A stretch of 64,000 nucleotides of DNA from Fulvivirgaceae bacterium JP3-4 (lineage in GTDB: Bacteria; Bacteroidota; Bacteroidia; Cytophagales; Cyclobacteriaceae): contig JARKND010000001.1 in the NCBI GenBank assembly GCA_029309925.1, positions 806,001 through 870,000 of the forward strand, read 5' to 3'. Shown here piece by piece: positions 51,912-60,938 of this stretch (positions within the stretch are counted from its first letter, which is position 1; each line of letters starts with the position of its first letter). Made by a program: the position numbers and the translations under genes. The notes beneath the pieces were generated by a model, which was not told the origin of the DNA, did no database searches, and was given only the letters and a program-made list of their open reading frames with translations.

Positions 51912-52601
51912 ATGATCATTTTTATTAACGACATTCCTGTGCGCATCCTGAAACCCGGTGAAAAGCCGGATTCCGGACGCTATAACCATACTATTGACGC
52001 TGCAAAAGAAGCAGTGACTCAGGCGCGGCTCATTCATCATGTTTGGGTCGACAATGTTAACGAAACAAGCTTCGAAACACTACTAGGCCTTCTCAATTCC
52101 AATGTTCCTTCGAATGTGCTCACGCTCATCCTCACCGTGGTAGACTACGAAGGAATTCTCGACTTTCTCGAACGCAAATTCAAGATCGTGAAAGCCGCAG
52201 GAGGGCTTGTGCGCAAGAAAGAGAAGTTCCTGATGATCTATCGCCTGAAGAAATGGGATCTCCCCAAGGGGAAGAAAGAGAAGAACGAAAAGTATAAGCA
52301 GACTGCTGTTCGAGAAGTGGGAGAGGAGTGTAACATTCAGGTGAAGCTCGGTAAAAAGATCTGCACCACGTGGCACACGTACACGATGAACAAACGCGCC
52401 ATGCTGAAAAAAACAAAATGGTATGCAATGGACAGCATGGACGACTCACGGATGAAACCCGCCACAGAAGAAGACATCGAAGAGCTTCGCTGGATGAGTC
52501 GCAAGGAAGTATATCATGCCCTTGAACATTCCTACAAATCAATCCAATACGTCTTTGAGCAATATTACGAGAAGGCAGAGAATCGGTTGAAGGCAGGCTA
52601 A
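51912..52601 (+). CDS. Nudix hydrolase with N-terminal extension
   Basis: This 229-residue protein has an N-terminal domain of about 90 residues of unknown kind followed by a Nudix domain whose box reads GKKEKNEKYKQTAVREVGEE (residues about 123-142), with the catalytic glutamates in REVGEE. It would hydrolyse a nucleoside diphosphate linked to another group; the substrate is not evident. It is a stand-alone gene between pyrE and coaD. Confidence 0.82.
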   Translation: MIIFINDIPVRILKPGEKPDSGRYNHTIDAAKEAVTQARLIHHVWVDNVNETSFETLLGLLNSNVPSNVLTLILTVVDYEGILDFLERKFKIVKAAGGLVRKKEKFLMIYRLKKWDLPKGKKEKNEKYKQTAVREVGEECNIQVKLGKKICTTWHTYTMNKRAMLKKTKWYAMDSMDDSRMKPATEEDIEELRWMSRKEVYHALEHSYKSIQYVFEQYYEKAENRLKAG

Positions 52602-52899
52602 GGCTTTTGACTATCGCCATGGCTTTTATCAGCGATTCATCGTCCACACCCATTTCGCCATTGCTATCGCCAAAAACCATTACCCCGATCATCTCTTAAA
52701 ATGGATTTCTGCATTTCTCCGTCCCCTCATCGCTCTGGCATGAGCAACGCATTAGACAACCTTGCTCACCCTCATGTTCGCATATTCTCATTTGATCAGC
52801 CTCCAAAGCGCATCTCGTATGTACAAAGGCCCGATTTAGCAGAAGTCACCTAGTAAAGAGCTACAATACCTCTGTGGTAAAATGGATTTTGTATTTTGC
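52602..52899. other. 298-bp interval with no assignable gene
   Basis: No convincing gene is seen between the Nudix gene and the coaD stop. Two related stretches, AAAATGGATTTCTGCATTT near 52698 and AAAATGGATTTTGTATTT near 52879, form a short direct repeat. A minus-strand frame from 52692 has about 30 coding-like residues (VFGDSNGEMGVDDESL) before it runs into the Nudix gene; it may be the remnant of a lost gene. Nothing else supports a function. Confidence 0.5.
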
Positions 52900-53364
52900 T
52901 TAGCTGAGCTTATACGGTAAAAAATCACTTACATCCCCGCCATACTTGTGAACCTCGCGGATGATTGATGAATTGATCCATGCGAATTGAGGTGTCGTGA
53001 TAAGAAATACAGACTCCAGCTGATGATTCAGTTTGCGATTGATCTGCGAGATGCTGTTTTCATATTCAAAGTCGGTGGTGTTGCGCAGGCCGCGAAGCAG
53101 GTAACGCGCATTGAAGCGCTTGGCGTACTCAGCGGTGAGCTCAGCGTACGTCTGCACCTTAATGCCCGGATAATTCTGGAAGGTCCCACGGATTTTTTCC
53201 ACCATCAGATCAATCGGGAAGTACCGGTTGCTCTTCTGACTGTTGTATCCGATGGAGATCACAATCTCATCGAAGATCTGAAGCCCGCGCAGCACAATGT
53301 CTTCATGACCTTTCGTGAACGGATCGAAGGAACCAGGAAACAATGCTACCTTTTTTTCTGCCAT
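52900..53364 (-). CDS. coaD: Phosphopantetheine adenylyltransferase
   Basis: A 154-residue nucleotidyltransferase for the fourth step of coenzyme A synthesis. It begins KVALFPGSFDPFTKGHEDIV, containing the T/HxGH motif, and has the conserved YLLRGLRNTTDFEYE and the C-terminal SSSxxR equivalent INSSIIREVHKYGG. It forms the end of a minus-strand pair with the DUF3822 gene upstream, 24 bp apart. Confidence 0.94.
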   Translation of the reverse strand: MAEKKVALFPGSFDPFTKGHEDIVLRGLQIFDEIVISIGYNSQKSNRYFPIDLMVEKIRGTFQNYPGIKVQTYAELTAEYAKRFNARYLLRGLRNTTDFEYENSISQINRKLNHQLESVFLITTPQFAWINSSIIREVHKYGGDVSDFLPYKLS

Positions 53365-53388
53365 GATTAAGAGTGTTCGTGAGTTGAC

Positions 53389-54279
53389 TTATTGCCGTTG
53401 CAGCAAATGCATTCCGTAGAGGTCAAAGAAGTGGTGGTCCTGCACTTCATCAAACATATAACCGAACGCAAGAAACTTCGGGCGGTGACCAAACACAACG
53501 TTATTGATATATTTGTAGAACTCGTTGTAGTGCGGTGAGTTTTTTCCGATATAACCCCACAATACCACCTGGCTGTTTTGCTGACTAAGGTTCAGCGACT
53601 TGAGCACGAGCATGATATACTTCACGTAATCCGAAAATTGCCTGATCGCAAACTGGTTGTAGTATAAGAGATTGCCGTTCCTGCAGGAAATGATGTGGAG
53701 TTTGAAGCGGTCCACATAGATGTACAATGAGTTGTCTTTTTTATAAGTCGCGTAGGTTGTCAGCGTTTCAATCAGCACCGCAGACTGATGCATGAAAATC
53801 ATTTTGCCCTTCGGGTACAGCTCATGCAGCCAGTTCTTGAGTGGCGTTGAAATGGCAAACACCGTTACGGCTTTTGTTTTTGGATTGGGAACCGCCAGCA
53901 CTTCTTCATCGTCTTCGATGTACGCATTAAACCGCAGGTATTCTGATCTTGCTTCTTCGAGGAATAGCGCTTCGGGCACCTGCACGTACTTGTTGTTTTT
54001 GATCGAGATCTTGATCGTTTTCCAGAAGGCGGCCCTCAGAAATGCATGCGCATCGAAAAGCTGGTCTAAGATCTGAAGAAGTTCGGAAGGTGATGTCAGG
54101 GAGGGAAACACGTAATCTTCAAGGAGAAGCATCCGGTTTTCGCGATCGTCAATTACACCTACCTGAAGGTCGCGGAAGCCAATATTGATCAGCAGCTGAT
54201 ATTCATGAATGAGGTCTTCGTCAAAACGCTCATCCTTGATTTTTTTTATGAGCTTGAAATTGAGCGCTGCTGTCTGCAA
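53389..54279 (-). CDS. DUF3822 family protein
   Basis: A 296-residue protein of the DUF3822 family, found almost only in Bacteroidota. It shows an actin-like or ribonuclease-H-like alternation of strands and helices (HELYPKGKMIFMHQSAVLIETLTTYA in the centre), no signal peptide and no membrane helix. In many genomes it sits next to coaD and rsmD-type genes, as it does here with coaD. Function unknown. Confidence 0.82.
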   Translation of the reverse strand: MQTAALNFKLIKKIKDERFDEDLIHEYQLLINIGFRDLQVGVIDDRENRMLLLEDYVFPSLTSPSELLQILDQLFDAHAFLRAAFWKTIKISIKNNKYVQVPEALFLEEARSEYLRFNAYIEDDEEVLAVPNPKTKAVTVFAISTPLKNWLHELYPKGKMIFMHQSAVLIETLTTYATYKKDNSLYIYVDRFKLHIISCRNGNLLYYNQFAIRQFSDYVKYIMLVLKSLNLSQQNSQVVLWGYIGKNSPHYNEFYKYINNVVFGHRPKFLAFGYMFDEVQDHHFFDLYGMHLLQRQ

Positions 54280-54365
54280 GTTATTGGCCGTTAAGCGGTT
54301 TTCATATATCCTACAAGTATAAAGATTTTATGGGGTTTTACGAAGTGGCTTCTTACAGATGTTCG

Positions 54366-54830
54366 TTAAATCCTGAAAAATCCGCGCAAATTCTGTAAGT
54401 CGGCTGGCGACTGAACAATTCTGAAAATGCCATGGAGTTCTTTCTTTGGAAACGACTCGATCTCGGCACTGCTTAGAAACTTAACGTCTTTAATAATTTG
54501 TATTTCCGGATCGCAGCCTTTTTTCAGCGTGCCTGAAGTTGCCCTGATCGCGTAAAACAACTCGATAGAGTGGATGGGTTGCTCAATGTATTCGCATCCA
54601 AAAAGAAATTCTCCAGGCACCACAGCAAAGCCTGTTTCCTCCAGAAATTCTTTCTTCAGGGCTTCTTCAATCGACTGCCCGAATTCAACGCCACCTCCGG
54701 GAGGTGCCCAGAAGTTTGTTGATGTGATGCCCGCGTGGTTCACCATGAGGAGTTTTTCCCCGTCCCAGCAAATGCCACACGCGCGAACCCTTACTTTATT
54801 TCCATAAACTTTGGCAACTTCTTTATCCAT
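54366..54830 (-). CDS. Nudix hydrolase
   Basis: A 154-residue Nudix-fold protein with the box GVEFGQSIEEALKKEFLEET in place of GX5EX7REUXEE: the arginine is replaced by lysine, with the metal-binding glutamates kept. It is likely to hydrolyse a nucleotide derivative; the substrate is unknown. It is monocistronic and divergent from the DUF1573 gene. Confidence 0.85.
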   Translation of the reverse strand: MDKEVAKVYGNKVRVRACGICWDGEKLLMVNHAGITSTNFWAPPGGGVEFGQSIEEALKKEFLEETGFAVVPGEFLFGCEYIEQPIHSIELFYAIRATSGTLKKGCDPEIQIIKDVKFLSSAEIESFPKKELHGIFRIVQSPADLQNLRGFFRI

Positions 54831-54947
54831 GACTTTGTTCTGTTCCTAAAGCTCGTGAAAAAAACTGGTCCCTAAGTTGCTAAACTTCTGATAACGCTGT
54901 TTAGCCAGTAGTCCAAAAGGGCTCGGATGTACGTTGCCGGAATCTTT

Positions 54948-54955
54948 TAAATTTG
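54948..54955 (+). promoter_or_regulatory. -7 element of the DUF1573 gene
   Basis: TAAATTTG is a perfect match to TAnnTTTG, 15 bp upstream of the ATG at 54970. Its position supports that ATG over the earlier frame start at 54934, which would lie before the transcription start. Confidence 0.55.
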
Positions 54956-54969
54956 TGAAAACTTCAGAT

Positions 54970-55383
54970 ATGAAAAAATCATGGTTGTTATCCATCTGCT
55001 TACTGGTTGTAATCGCTGGCGTCAACGCACAGGCGACCACCGAGAAAGACGGACCGGTCATAACGTTCGAAACGCGGACTCACGACTTTGGCGACATCGC
55101 GCAGGGAGATAAAGTTGAAAAAGTGTTCACATTCACGAATACCGGAAATCAACCGCTGATCATTACAAATGTTGAAGTTACCTGTGGATGTACTACGCCA
55201 AAAGGATGGCCAAGGGATCCGATCGCTCCGGGCGAAAAGGGCGAACTGACCGTATCATTTAACACGGCAGGAAAAATCGGCCGTCAGAATAAACCAGTTA
55301 CGATTGTCAGCAATGCCATTAACCCGGAAGGTAACAGGCTGTCATTCTCGGCAAACATTCTCGAGAAGGCGCAGCCACAGTAA
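54970..55383 (+). CDS. Exported DUF1573 protein
   Basis: The start at 54970 gives 137 residues with a signal peptide (MKKSWLLSICLLVVIAGVNA). The mature part is one DUF1573 domain, an immunoglobulin-like fold with THDFGDIAQGDKVEKVFTFTNTG, the conserved CGCT and a GELTVSFNTAGK strand. Such proteins are common at the Bacteroidota cell surface. Function is unknown. Confidence 0.85.
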   Translation: MKKSWLLSICLLVVIAGVNAQATTEKDGPVITFETRTHDFGDIAQGDKVEKVFTFTNTGNQPLIITNVEVTCGCTTPKGWPRDPIAPGEKGELTVSFNTAGKIGRQNKPVTIVSNAINPEGNRLSFSANILEKAQPQ

Positions 55384-55395
55384 CAGTCTTCGAGT

Positions 55396-55785
55396 CTAAG
55401 TTTTTTGTTCTTTCTTTTTTCCGAAAGAGGCCATCATCATCAGCCATCCCACGATAAATGCAACGCCACCGAGAGGCGTAATGGCACCCAGGATAGTGAT
55501 GCCGGTAAGTGAAAGGGCATAAAGACTTCCGCTGAAAATGACAATACCAGCAACAAAGGCGACAGATGCCCAGCGAAGCCTTCGCTCATCAAAGTATTGC
55601 ATCAGCATGCCTGTGATTAGCAACGCGGCCGTGTGGTAAAAATGATACCGGACTGCAAGTTCGAATGTCTCGGTGCGTTGATTCGCTTCGAGCAGAGACT
55701 TGAGTCCGTGAGCGCCAAAGGCTCCGATCGATACCGCCAACGCTCCGGCTATTGCTCCGATCTGTAAAGTTGTTTTCTGTTTCAT
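55396..55785 (-). CDS. DUF423 family membrane protein
   Basis: A 129-residue protein with four membrane helices and the DUF423 pattern: N-terminal GAIAGALAVSIGAFGAHGL, then RYHFYHTAALL, and a C-terminal GAITPLGGVAFIVGWLMM. The family is widespread and uncharacterised. It lies 9 bp after the YggS-type gene in the same transcript. Confidence 0.9.
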   Translation of the reverse strand: MKQKTTLQIGAIAGALAVSIGAFGAHGLKSLLEANQRTETFELAVRYHFYHTAALLITGMLMQYFDERRLRWASVAFVAGIVIFSGSLYALSLTGITILGAITPLGGVAFIVGWLMMMASFGKKKEQKT

Positions 55786-55794
55786 CTCGTTTTT

Positions 55795-56472
55795 TCAGTT
55801 GCTGTAATCTCGCGTGCCGAAGATTGCTGTCCCCACTCTGATGAATGTGCTTCCATTTTCGATCGCCTCGCGGTAGTCGTTGCTCATTCCCATGGACAGC
55901 TCTTTCATCTCCATATTTTTCGGAAGTGAGTGTTGCCTGAGTTTGTCAAATAGAGATCGCAATGAACGAAATTCTGAAGCAACCTGCGTCTTGTTTTCAG
56001 TGAACGTAGCCATTCCCATCAGCCCGAGTATTTTTACATTCACCAACTGGTCAAATGCAGCTTTTGAAAGCAGCTCCAGAATTTCTTCTTCTGAGAATCC
56101 GAACTTCGTTTCCTCGCGGGCGATATGTACCTGAAGCAGGCAGCTGATGACACGGTTATTTTTCCTTCCCTGTTTGTCGACTTCTTCAAGCAGCTTCAGA
56201 CTATCGATGGAGTGAATAAGATGTATGAAAGGTGCGATGTATTTCACTTTATTGGACTGCAAATGGCCGATCATGTGCCACTCGATGTCTCGCGGCAACG
56301 CCTCGGCTTTTGGCACAAGCTCCTGTACTTTATTTTCGCCAAACTTGCGCTGACCCGCCTGATATGCCTCCAGAATCACTTCAACCGGATGTGTCTTTGA
56401 CACGGCAATCAGTTCGCAATGGGGTGGGAGCGACTCTTTAAACGCTGATAATCTGTTTTTTATGCTCATCAA
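55795..56472 (-). CDS. YggS-family pyridoxal phosphate homeostasis protein
   Basis: A 225-residue, single-domain PLP-binding protein of the fold type III barrel. The lysine that binds PLP is in ELIAVSKTHP near residue 26; further signature stretches are FGENKVQE and IEWHMIGHLQSNK. It keeps vitamin B6 pools and amino acid balance in order, without a known catalytic role. First gene of a two-gene operon with the DUF423 protein. Confidence 0.92.
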   Translation of the reverse strand: MMSIKNRLSAFKESLPPHCELIAVSKTHPVEVILEAYQAGQRKFGENKVQELVPKAEALPRDIEWHMIGHLQSNKVKYIAPFIHLIHSIDSLKLLEEVDKQGRKNNRVISCLLQVHIAREETKFGFSEEEILELLSKAAFDQLVNVKILGLMGMATFTENKTQVASEFRSLRSLFDKLRQHSLPKNMEMKELSMGMSNDYREAIENGSTFIRVGTAIFGTRDYSN

Positions 56473-56594
56473 ACCGACAATTCTTTGGTAAATTTAGGGA
56501 GGAATTTGTATGTAATAGTAACGTGCTGATTGAATTGGGCTGTTATCGATTTCATTCCTATTTTTAACGCTTTAAAAGCTGTCCAAAAAGAACT

Positions 56595-58151
56595 ATGGCG
56601 ATCCTCGGAACATTGCTCAAGAAAGGAATTCGAATCCGCGAAATGCTTGAGCAGGAATATACTTCTCCCTTCGACCTGCAGAAGAAGGAACTCAAGGAAT
56701 TGCTGATCACCGCGAACGCCACCGAATTTGGAAAGTATTATGGATTTCAGGACATCCTCAACGGATTTAAGCAGGGCGACAGGGAATTTTATAACCGCTT
56801 CAAGAAGAAGGTTCCGATCCATACATACAACAAGATCTATAACGATTGGTGGAAACTTGCGCAGAAAGGAATTAAGAACGTGTGCTGGCCTGGTCGTGTG
56901 AAATACTTTGCACTGAGTTCAGGGACATCGGAAGCTGCATCGAAATATATTCCGGTCACGAAAGATATGACCAAGGCCATTCAGAAGACGAGTGTCCGTC
57001 AGATCCTTACGCTTTCAAAGTATGATCTGCAGCCTGAAGCTTTTGAGGCTGGTATCCTGATGCTTGGCGGAAGTACACACCTCAACCGAAAAGGAAGTTT
57101 TTTTGAAGGCGATCTCAGTGGTATCCAGGCAGCGCGCCTTCCATTCTGGTTCCAGCATTTTTATAAGCCCGGAAAGAAAATTGCCAAGAACAGAAACTGG
57201 GATGTAAAGCTCGACCAGATCGCGCGCAACGCAAAGGACTGGGATATCGGAATTGTTGTAGGCGTTCCCGCATGGATACAGATCTTGCTGGAAAAGATCA
57301 TCAAGTATCACAAGCTTAACAACATTCACGAGATCTGGCCAAACCTTATGGTGTATGTTCACGGAGGCGTATCGTTCGACCCATACCGTAAAGGATTTGA
57401 AAAGTTGCTGGGCCGCCCGATTTATTATATCGAAACGTATCTGGCTTCGGAAGGCTTCATCGCATTCCAGGCATATCCGAACCGCAGAACCATGCGCCTT
57501 GTGCTGAACAATGGCATCTTCTATGAGTTCGTTCCTTTTGAAGAAAAGAATTTTGATTCGAACGGTGAAGTAAAACCTGATGCAGAAACACTCCTCATTG
57601 ACGAGGTGGAGGAAGGGAAAGAGTATGCATTGCTGCTTTCGAGTTGTGCCGGAGCCTGGCGTTATCTGATAGGTGACGTGATCAAATTTACTTCACTGGA
57701 AGAATCGGAAATTGTGATCACCGGAAGGACAAAGCACTTCCTCAGTTTGTGTGGCGAACACCTTTCAGTGGATAACATGAATAAAGCCATTGAGCTTGTC
57801 GCGAATGATTTGAACATCGGCATTCCGGAGTTCACCGTAGCGGGTATTCCGTACGAAACGCTTTTTGCGCACCATTGGTTTGTGGGCACTGACGATAAAG
57901 TGGACCCGAAACTGCTGAAGGAAAAACTGGATCATCATCTGAAGGTTTTGAATGATGACTACGCGGTGGAACGCAGTGCAGCCTTAAAAGAAGTTTTCGT
58001 GGATGTGCTCCCGCTGAAAACATTTTATGAGTGGATGGAGTCGAAGGGAAAAGTTGGGGGACAGAACAAGTTCCCGCGGGTGATGAAGAAAGCTCAGCTT
58101 GACGAGTGGAAATCATTTCTACAATCCCGATCGAATGGAAAGCATTCTTAA
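56595..58151 (+). CDS. GH3 auxin-responsive promoter family protein
   Basis: A 518-residue protein of the acyl-adenylate-forming GH3 family, best known from plant auxin-conjugating enzymes and common in Bacteroidota. Motifs include YFALSSGTSEAASKYIPV (ATP loop), YIETYLASEGF and GRTKHFLSLCGEHLS. A carboxylic acid would be activated with ATP and joined to an amino acid or other nucleophile, but the bacterial substrates are not defined. A TAnnTTTG-like TATTTTTA (56559-56566) precedes it. The end overlaps the LysE-type gene by 17 bp. Confidence 0.88.
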   Translation: MAILGTLLKKGIRIREMLEQEYTSPFDLQKKELKELLITANATEFGKYYGFQDILNGFKQGDREFYNRFKKKVPIHTYNKIYNDWWKLAQKGIKNVCWPGRVKYFALSSGTSEAASKYIPVTKDMTKAIQKTSVRQILTLSKYDLQPEAFEAGILMLGGSTHLNRKGSFFEGDLSGIQAARLPFWFQHFYKPGKKIAKNRNWDVKLDQIARNAKDWDIGIVVGVPAWIQILLEKIIKYHKLNNIHEIWPNLMVYVHGGVSFDPYRKGFEKLLGRPIYYIETYLASEGFIAFQAYPNRRTMRLVLNNGIFYEFVPFEEKNFDSNGEVKPDAETLLIDEVEEGKEYALLLSSCAGAWRYLIGDVIKFTSLEESEIVITGRTKHFLSLCGEHLSVDNMNKAIELVANDLNIGIPEFTVAGIPYETLFAHHWFVGTDDKVDPKLLKEKLDHHLKVLNDDYAVERSAALKEVFVDVLPLKTFYEWMESKGKVGGQNKFPRVMKKAQLDEWKSFLQSRSNGKHS

Positions 58152-58767
58152 CGGAGTCGTTTCAGGTTTAGTGCTGGCCTGTCTCATCGGGCCGGTGTTT
58201 TTTACCCTCTTGCAAACCAGCATCGAACGCGGTTTCTGGAGCGGATTTTTTGTCGCGATAGGTGTTTCCCTCAGTGATGCATTCTACATCACCATCTGCT
58301 ACATGGGCGTTTACCAGTTGTTCGACAATGAAAACTTCAAGGAATATCTGGCATACTTTGGGGGCGGTGTTCTTTTGATCATGGGCTTGTACTACCTGTT
58401 GATCAAAAGCAGGAGACTTGCGAAATACGATCCGATGAATGTGCAGGCCAGGAGCCCCTTCAGACTGATTACCAAGGGATTTATCATCAACGGCCTTACA
58501 CCGATGGTATTTATCTTCTGGCTCGGAACCGTAGGCGTAGCCACAACAAAACTGGGCTACTCCACACCAGGCAAAGCCATCCCTTTTTTTGCCGCCATCG
58601 TGAGTACCGTATTTATTACCGATATCATTAAAGCGAAACTCGCAGATAAACTTCGGATTGTGCTTACACCAAAGTTCATCCGGACGTTGAATCTTGTGCT
58701 TGGTTTTGTGCTGTTGATCTTTGGAGGAAGACTCATTTTCATGGCAGACGATTTTCACGGCCTCTAA
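58135..58767 (+). CDS. LysE/RhtB-type amino acid exporter
   Basis: From the ATG at 58135 the protein has 210 residues and six membrane helices, beginning with MESILNGVVSGLVLACLIGPVFF, typical of the LysE/RhtB family that exports amino acids across the inner membrane. A longer frame from 58099 would overlap the GH3 gene more. The overlapping arrangement with the GH3-like gene suggests related functions, perhaps export of a conjugate; that is inference. A strong hairpin follows the stop codon. Confidence 0.85.
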   Translation: MESILNGVVSGLVLACLIGPVFFTLLQTSIERGFWSGFFVAIGVSLSDAFYITICYMGVYQLFDNENFKEYLAYFGGGVLLIMGLYYLLIKSRRLAKYDPMNVQARSPFRLITKGFIINGLTPMVFIFWLGTVGVATTKLGYSTPGKAIPFFAAIVSTVFITDIIKAKLADKLRIVLTPKFIRTLNLVLGFVLLIFGGRLIFMADDFHGL

Positions 58768-58799
58768 GTCGTCCGACCACGCCTCGTGGTCTGATGACT
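58767..58799 (+). terminator. Hairpin after the LysE-type gene, perhaps a terminator
   Basis: AGTCGTCCGACCACG (58767-58781) pairs with CGTGGTCTGATGACT (58785-58799) around a 3-base loop, with two mismatches in 15. No T-run follows, so it could be an RNA-stabilising hairpin rather than an intrinsic terminator. The hairpin overlaps the first unit of the following tandem repeat. Confidence 0.45.
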
Positions 58800-58922
58800 A
58801 AAATCTCCATCCCTTGCCGCCCTCCCTATTGTCTGACGACTAAACTCTCCCTGCCTTGCCGCGCTCCCTATGGTCTGACGACTAAAATCTCCCTGCTGGC
58901 ATCCCTTCTATAGTCTGACCAC
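58788..58922. repeat. Tandem direct repeat with about 42-bp units
   Basis: Three near-identical units of 42, 42 and 40 bp (58788-58829, 58830-58871, 58872-58911), each starting GGTCTGACGACTAAA or close to it, and a partial fourth (58912-58922). Units 1 to 3 share the core CTGAnGACTAAA. There are no unique spacers, so it is not a CRISPR array. It lies between the convergent LysE-type and VWA genes. Confidence 0.75.
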
Positions 58923-58960
58923 TTCGAGTGTTTTCTTGCTTGTGCCTGTTAGACTTGTCG

Positions 58961-60007
58961 TTAGTCCTGCAACACATTCGTGACAAACGTGCTCTTGAGG
59001 GCAAGCCACAACAGGAAGAAACAAATAGCCCATTGAAGATATATGAAGTAGTAATCTGACGTGTCTTTGAATCGCGTCTCTTTGATCTCCGCTTTTTCAT
59101 ACTGATCGATCTTCTGGAACACCTGCGACAGCGCCTGGTTGTCTGTCGCACGGAAGAATTGTCCACCGCCAATTTCAGCCATCTTGCGAAGCGTGGTTTC
59201 ATCAACAGTGTTCTCTATCATGTTCGGTCTACCAAAAAAATCTTTTCCGTAAGGCACAAGACCTTCTTTCCCTACCACGATGGTATAGACTTTAATGTTG
59301 TAGGCTGATGCGAGTTCAGCTGCTGTGATCGGGTCAATATTGCCTGCCGTATTATCACCGTCACTCAGCAGAATACACACCTTTGATTTTGATTCGCTCT
59401 CGCGCATCCGGTTTGTCACAACAGCCATCGCACTTCCGATGGCGGTGCCGCGGTTCTCAATCATTTCAAAATTGATCTCGTTGATGTACGAGCGAAGCAG
59501 ATCGTAGTCAGTGGTAAGCGGAGCAAGTGAAAAAGCATCCCCCGAGAAAACAACAATACCGATCCGGTCTTGCACTCGACCCTGGATGAAATCGAGCGCC
59601 ACACGTTTTGCTGCCTGCAAACGGTTAGGAGTGAAATCCTCGATCTGCATCGACTGCGAAATATCGAGCGCAATCATAATGTCAATCCCTTCTGTCCACT
59701 GTTCAACTTTCTCATTTGTCTTTTGCGGACGCGCCAGGGCTGTAATAATCAGCAGCAGGGCGATCATCATCAGCAATTCCGGAACGAGCCTGACCAGATT
59801 GATTGGCGATGTTCTAAGGTCACGTTGCGAAACTGCTACGGGCAACTTTTGATTGAAGTAATATCGAAGCGCCCACCGCACAACAAAAATGAGCGGAACG
59901 GCCAGCAACAAGTAAAGGAATTCAGGATGCTCCCACGAAAAATTTCCCAGGGTGGTTGGCTGGTACCACTCGAGCGAATACCACGGGGCAGAATAGTCGT
60001 TAACCAT
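58961..60007 (-). CDS. batA: VWA domain protein BatA-like
   Basis: The start at 60007 (348 residues) is preferred over 60049, which would overlap the previous gene more. Two N-terminal membrane helices (residues 33-50 and 78-96), a von Willebrand factor A domain with a MIDAS motif DISQSM near residue 112, and a C-terminal membrane helix. Bat proteins help aerotolerance and membrane integrity in Bacteroides. It follows the DUF58 gene and a second membrane protein gene in one operon; no batB, batC or batD is found downstream. Confidence 0.85.
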   Translation of the reverse strand: MVNDYSAPWYSLEWYQPTTLGNFSWEHPEFLYLLLAVPLIFVVRWALRYYFNQKLPVAVSQRDLRTSPINLVRLVPELLMMIALLLIITALARPQKTNEKVEQWTEGIDIMIALDISQSMQIEDFTPNRLQAAKRVALDFIQGRVQDRIGIVVFSGDAFSLAPLTTDYDLLRSYINEINFEMIENRGTAIGSAMAVVTNRMRESESKSKVCILLSDGDNTAGNIDPITAAELASAYNIKVYTIVVGKEGLVPYGKDFFGRPNMIENTVDETTLRKMAEIGGGQFFRATDNQALSQVFQKIDQYEKAEIKETRFKDTSDYYFIYLQWAICFFLLWLALKSTFVTNVLQD

Positions 60008-60935
60008 GCTGCACCTCCTGTAGTTTTTTTGTGAATCGCTGGTCGGCAAAAGCCCTCAGCTGTTCAAATGGTGTAAGTGCGGTAGGCCGATCAGAATATA
60101 TCGCTCGGTCGATCTGACTGAGATTATTGGCGAGAGATTCGTCCTTCGTTAGCATCAGCGTTTCGCGTGTTGTAAGTTTAGTGAACGGATAGCGTTCAAG
60201 CACTTCCATATATCGCTTCCAGAATGATAAAGCCTTCTCCGCTTCGTTGCTGTTAAATCCGTTTTGCAATTGCTGAACCATCTGGCCGTACCCCCTGATG
60301 AATTCTTCATGCTTGCGCTGAAGACGTTTAGCGCGGAAGTAGCGTGCAATTCGTTTTCCGAAAAAGATCCATACAATAACGCCAATAAGCACGAGCACAC
60401 CGATCGCGATGATCAGTATCCAGTAGTTGAACTGGAACGGTACTTTCTGATAGGCTGTATTCATCTTCAGCGGGAGCTGATCAATCGCCACCGAATCAGG
60501 TACTTCGGCAACCATTTGCCTGACGAGGATCGTATCTGCCAGAGATTGAATTACAGTGCAATCGCGCGGTTGGAGAATGAAAACAGGAAGCTGCAGGAAC
60601 TGCGCACGATCGACTTCAAACGTGCTGACATAATAAACAGCGCTGTCTACGCTGATGCTGTTTCTTGTTTTTGTCGCGAAGTATGTCTTTCGGTCGAATT
60701 CAAAGGTAGAAAATTGATACGTGGAGTCTGGAAAAAGCACGCTAACGCTATCTCCGTAGTGTGCTGCCAAATAAAAGCCTGTGGTCTCTCCGATATCAAT
60801 ACTGTCTGCAAGAAATCCTGCGCGCACATCGACTGTCTGTGCGGAAGTTTTTCCCGGCACAGTCAGCAGCATCAGCAGGGCACTAACCTGGACGAAACGC
60901 ATAAAAAATATTCTGTCAGGAAAACTCCGCAGCAT
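60000..60935 (-). CDS. Membrane-anchored Bat-operon protein
   Basis: The 311-residue frame starts at 60935, three bases after the DUF58 stop; an alternative ATG at 60902 gives 300 residues with a tidier signal peptide (MRFVQVSALLMLLTVPGKTSAQ). A periplasmic beta-rich domain (30-155) is followed by a membrane helix (about 170-195) and a cytoplasmic tail that is rich in charged helices. The order DUF58, this gene, VWA is typical of Bacteroidota Bat operons. The particular protein is not otherwise recognised. Confidence 0.7.
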   Translation of the reverse strand: MLRSFPDRIFFMRFVQVSALLMLLTVPGKTSAQTVDVRAGFLADSIDIGETTGFYLAAHYGDSVSVLFPDSTYQFSTFEFDRKTYFATKTRNSISVDSAVYYVSTFEVDRAQFLQLPVFILQPRDCTVIQSLADTILVRQMVAEVPDSVAIDQLPLKMNTAYQKVPFQFNYWILIIAIGVLVLIGVIVWIFFGKRIARYFRAKRLQRKHEEFIRGYGQMVQQLQNGFNSNEAEKALSFWKRYMEVLERYPFTKLTTRETLMLTKDESLANNLSQIDRAIYSDRPTALTPFEQLRAFADQRFTKKLQEVQHG

Positions 60936-60938
60936 GAC

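Noticed and set aside
52602-52692. Minus-strand frame with HAD-like VFGDSNGEM
   Set aside because: Only about 30 residues lie outside the Nudix gene, with no domain beyond; at most a remnant.
58788-58922. CRISPR-like array
   Set aside because: Units are contiguous with no unique spacers and no cas genes are near.
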